The notes under the pieces were generated by a model, which saw nothing but the letters and a program-made list of their open reading frames with translations, was not told where the DNA came from and searched no databases. Shown piece after piece: positions 62,851 to 64,000 of a stretch of 64,000 bases of DNA. Position numbers and translations under genes: made by a program. Position 1 is the stretch's first letter; the number at the start of each line of letters is the position of its first letter. Source of the stretch: Desulfobacterales bacterium (GTDB lineage: Bacteria > Desulfobacterota > Desulfobacteria > Desulfobacterales > SURF-7); NCBI GenBank assembly GCA_028277765.1, contig JANQFQ010000135.1:18117-82116 (forward strand). Reading direction: 5' to 3'.

Positions 62851-64000
62851 TTACGATCGTCCCGGTCGATCAGGGATTTCAGCTTCGTAGATGAACCAGG
62901 TGTTTTGCTCCTTCTTTGCCCTGTACATGGTCAAATCGGCGAATTTTCGTATGGTGTCGATGTCTTGGGCATGATCAGGATAAAACGCAGCACCGATGCT
63001 TCCTGTTAAATTAATGATATGTCCATCTACTTTAATGGGAAGGGCTATTTCCGACAGAATTTTATCTGCGACCCGTTCAATGGACTCGCTGTCAGTTATG
63101 CCTTCTAAAATCACGGCAAACTCATCACCGCCGATACGGGCGGCGGTATCAGTTTTACGGATTGATGCTTGGAGTCTTTTGGCGATGTTTACGAGAACAA
63201 TATCACCAATTTCATGCCCGAAATTATCATTCACAGGTTTGAAGTCATCTAAATCAAGAAAAAACAGAGCCACTTTTTTGTTGGCACGGTTCGCGCGGCC
63301 AAAAGCCCTTTCCAGGGTATAGGCAAACATGAACCTGTTGGGTAATTCCGTTAATGGATCATGTCTTGCCATGAAAACATACTTTTCATGCTCCTTGTCT
63401 CTTTCCCATTTTAGGCGAAGGTTCAAATATTCATAGATAACGATCGTGGCGATGATGGCAGAAAGAGCAATAAACCAGTCCAAAATCATATTGTATTCCA
63501 TCTCTGAGCTGTCTAAAACCTGCGGGAATGTAACCCCTGCAAGGCTTAAGCCGACTAATGAAAATTGGGTTATTATCACAATAAATGTCCATATAAAGCC
63601 TGGTTTCATGCCGCCCAGGCAGAACATCATTACCGCAGGAATAAATGAAACTTGAATGGTGGGAGCCTTGATTGCTCCCCCTGTAAAGATGATCCCCATA
63701 GTTGTAGCGAGATAACCGGTAGAAACTACGATATTGCAACACAGTCAATACTGACCATAACGGCGAAGAATGAACAGCACGCCTATGAAAATAAAAGCCA
63801 AAGGGAGTGTAATCAAGGCAGTTACAAGCGCATTCCCCTTAGATGGAATAATAATAAATGTCGGAGTCAGTAATATGGTGAATATATTGAAAAATACGAT
63901 ACCTGCCATAATTCTGGCCCGGTATAATGTGTCATTATCATGATGAAAATGGTTGTATACAAAATAATCAAGAAAAGGAATTAAGGGGAATTTGTCAAAA
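62851..64000 (-). pseudogene. Membrane diguanylate cyclase (GGDEF) interrupted by an in-frame TGA
   Basis: The C-terminal 280 residues carry a complete GGDEF domain (ARHDPLTELPNRFMFA, FLDLDDFKPVNDNFGHEIGD, RIGGDEFAVI) behind several membrane segments. The frame continues upstream to the window edge with FDKFPLIPFLDYFVYNHF and two further hydrophobic segments, then RRYGQY, then TGA at 63745-63747, then LCCNIVVSTGYLATTMG. Both sides clearly belong to one MASE-like membrane domain. The lost codon was probably CGA (R), a single C-to-T change. Translation could restart at the ATG at 63699. The gene starts beyond the window. Confidence 0.75.

Noticed and set aside
63745..63747. Selenocysteine at the in-frame TGA of the GGDEF gene
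   Set aside because: The codon lies in a membrane domain with no redox role, and no SECIS-like hairpin follows it directly. A CGA-to-TGA change is simpler.

Overview
The window looks like a chromosomal segment of a Gram-negative, motile anaerobe, probably a member of the Desulfobacterota (Desulfobacterales-like). This is inferred from gene content: a type IV pilus retraction ATPase, four look-alike chemoreceptors, a split two-subunit glycine decarboxylase with its own lipoylation genes, an MtmB-family methyltransferase, HD-GYP, GGDEF and PilZ genes, and AT-rich spacers full of hairpin repeats. No 16S gene or other phylogenetic marker is present, and no rRNA, tRNA or CRISPR array was seen.

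Layout. 1-5.5 kb: the end of pilT, a sensor-less chemoreceptor, a zinc-ribbon/TPR protein, an HpnA-like SDR, and a DUF2953-YtfJ pair that is best known from spore formers. 5.7-13.5 kb: an accessory metabolic cluster of two ketosteroid-dehydrogenase-like flavoproteins that point away from each other and share a duplicated 140-base hairpin leader. Between them lie a MerR-TetR double-HTH regulator and an MtmB homologue with glycine where methylamine methyltransferases carry pyrrolysine. A second SDR closes the cluster. 13.6-20.9 kb: RRM and cold-shock proteins, a B12-binding-type radical SAM enzyme, an FKBP, an SGNH/TPR protein, and a MarR plus emopamil-binding-like membrane protein operon behind a large perfect palindrome. 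21-30.6 kb: a PAS/HD-GYP phosphodiesterase, a five-gene glycogen phosphorylase operon, a TacA-TacT module and YceH. 30.6-33.3 kb: two tandem chemoreceptors. 33.4-41.6 kb: a self-contained glycine cleavage locus (lpdA diverging from gcvT-gcvH-gcvPA-gcvPB, then lipB and lipA). 41.7-55.2 kb: a HEAT protein, an exported amidohydrolase, a histidine kinase, the fourth chemoreceptor, a class A penicillin-binding protein overlapping a TPR lipoprotein, and a GT-C-like membrane protein. 55.2-64 kb: decayed genes, a PilZ protein, a ParDE-type module framed by direct repeats, a very large exported beta-helix/metallophosphoesterase protein, a DUF3859 protein, and a GGDEF gene with an in-frame TGA.

The most interesting part is 5.7-13.5 kb. 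A non-pyrrolysine MtmB relative sits between two steroid-dehydrogenase-like flavoproteins with the same leader, next to an unusual dual-HTH regulator. This looks like a co-regulated pathway that I cannot match to a described one. The window also shows genome erosion: a kinase cut off at the edge of a mobile-looking repeat, a membrane gene with an internal deletion, an HD-family hydrolase reduced to its C-terminus, and the GGDEF nonsense codon.

Several start codons were moved from the longest possible ORF. The reasons (Shine-Dalgarno position, operator overlap or conserved leaders) are given in each entry.
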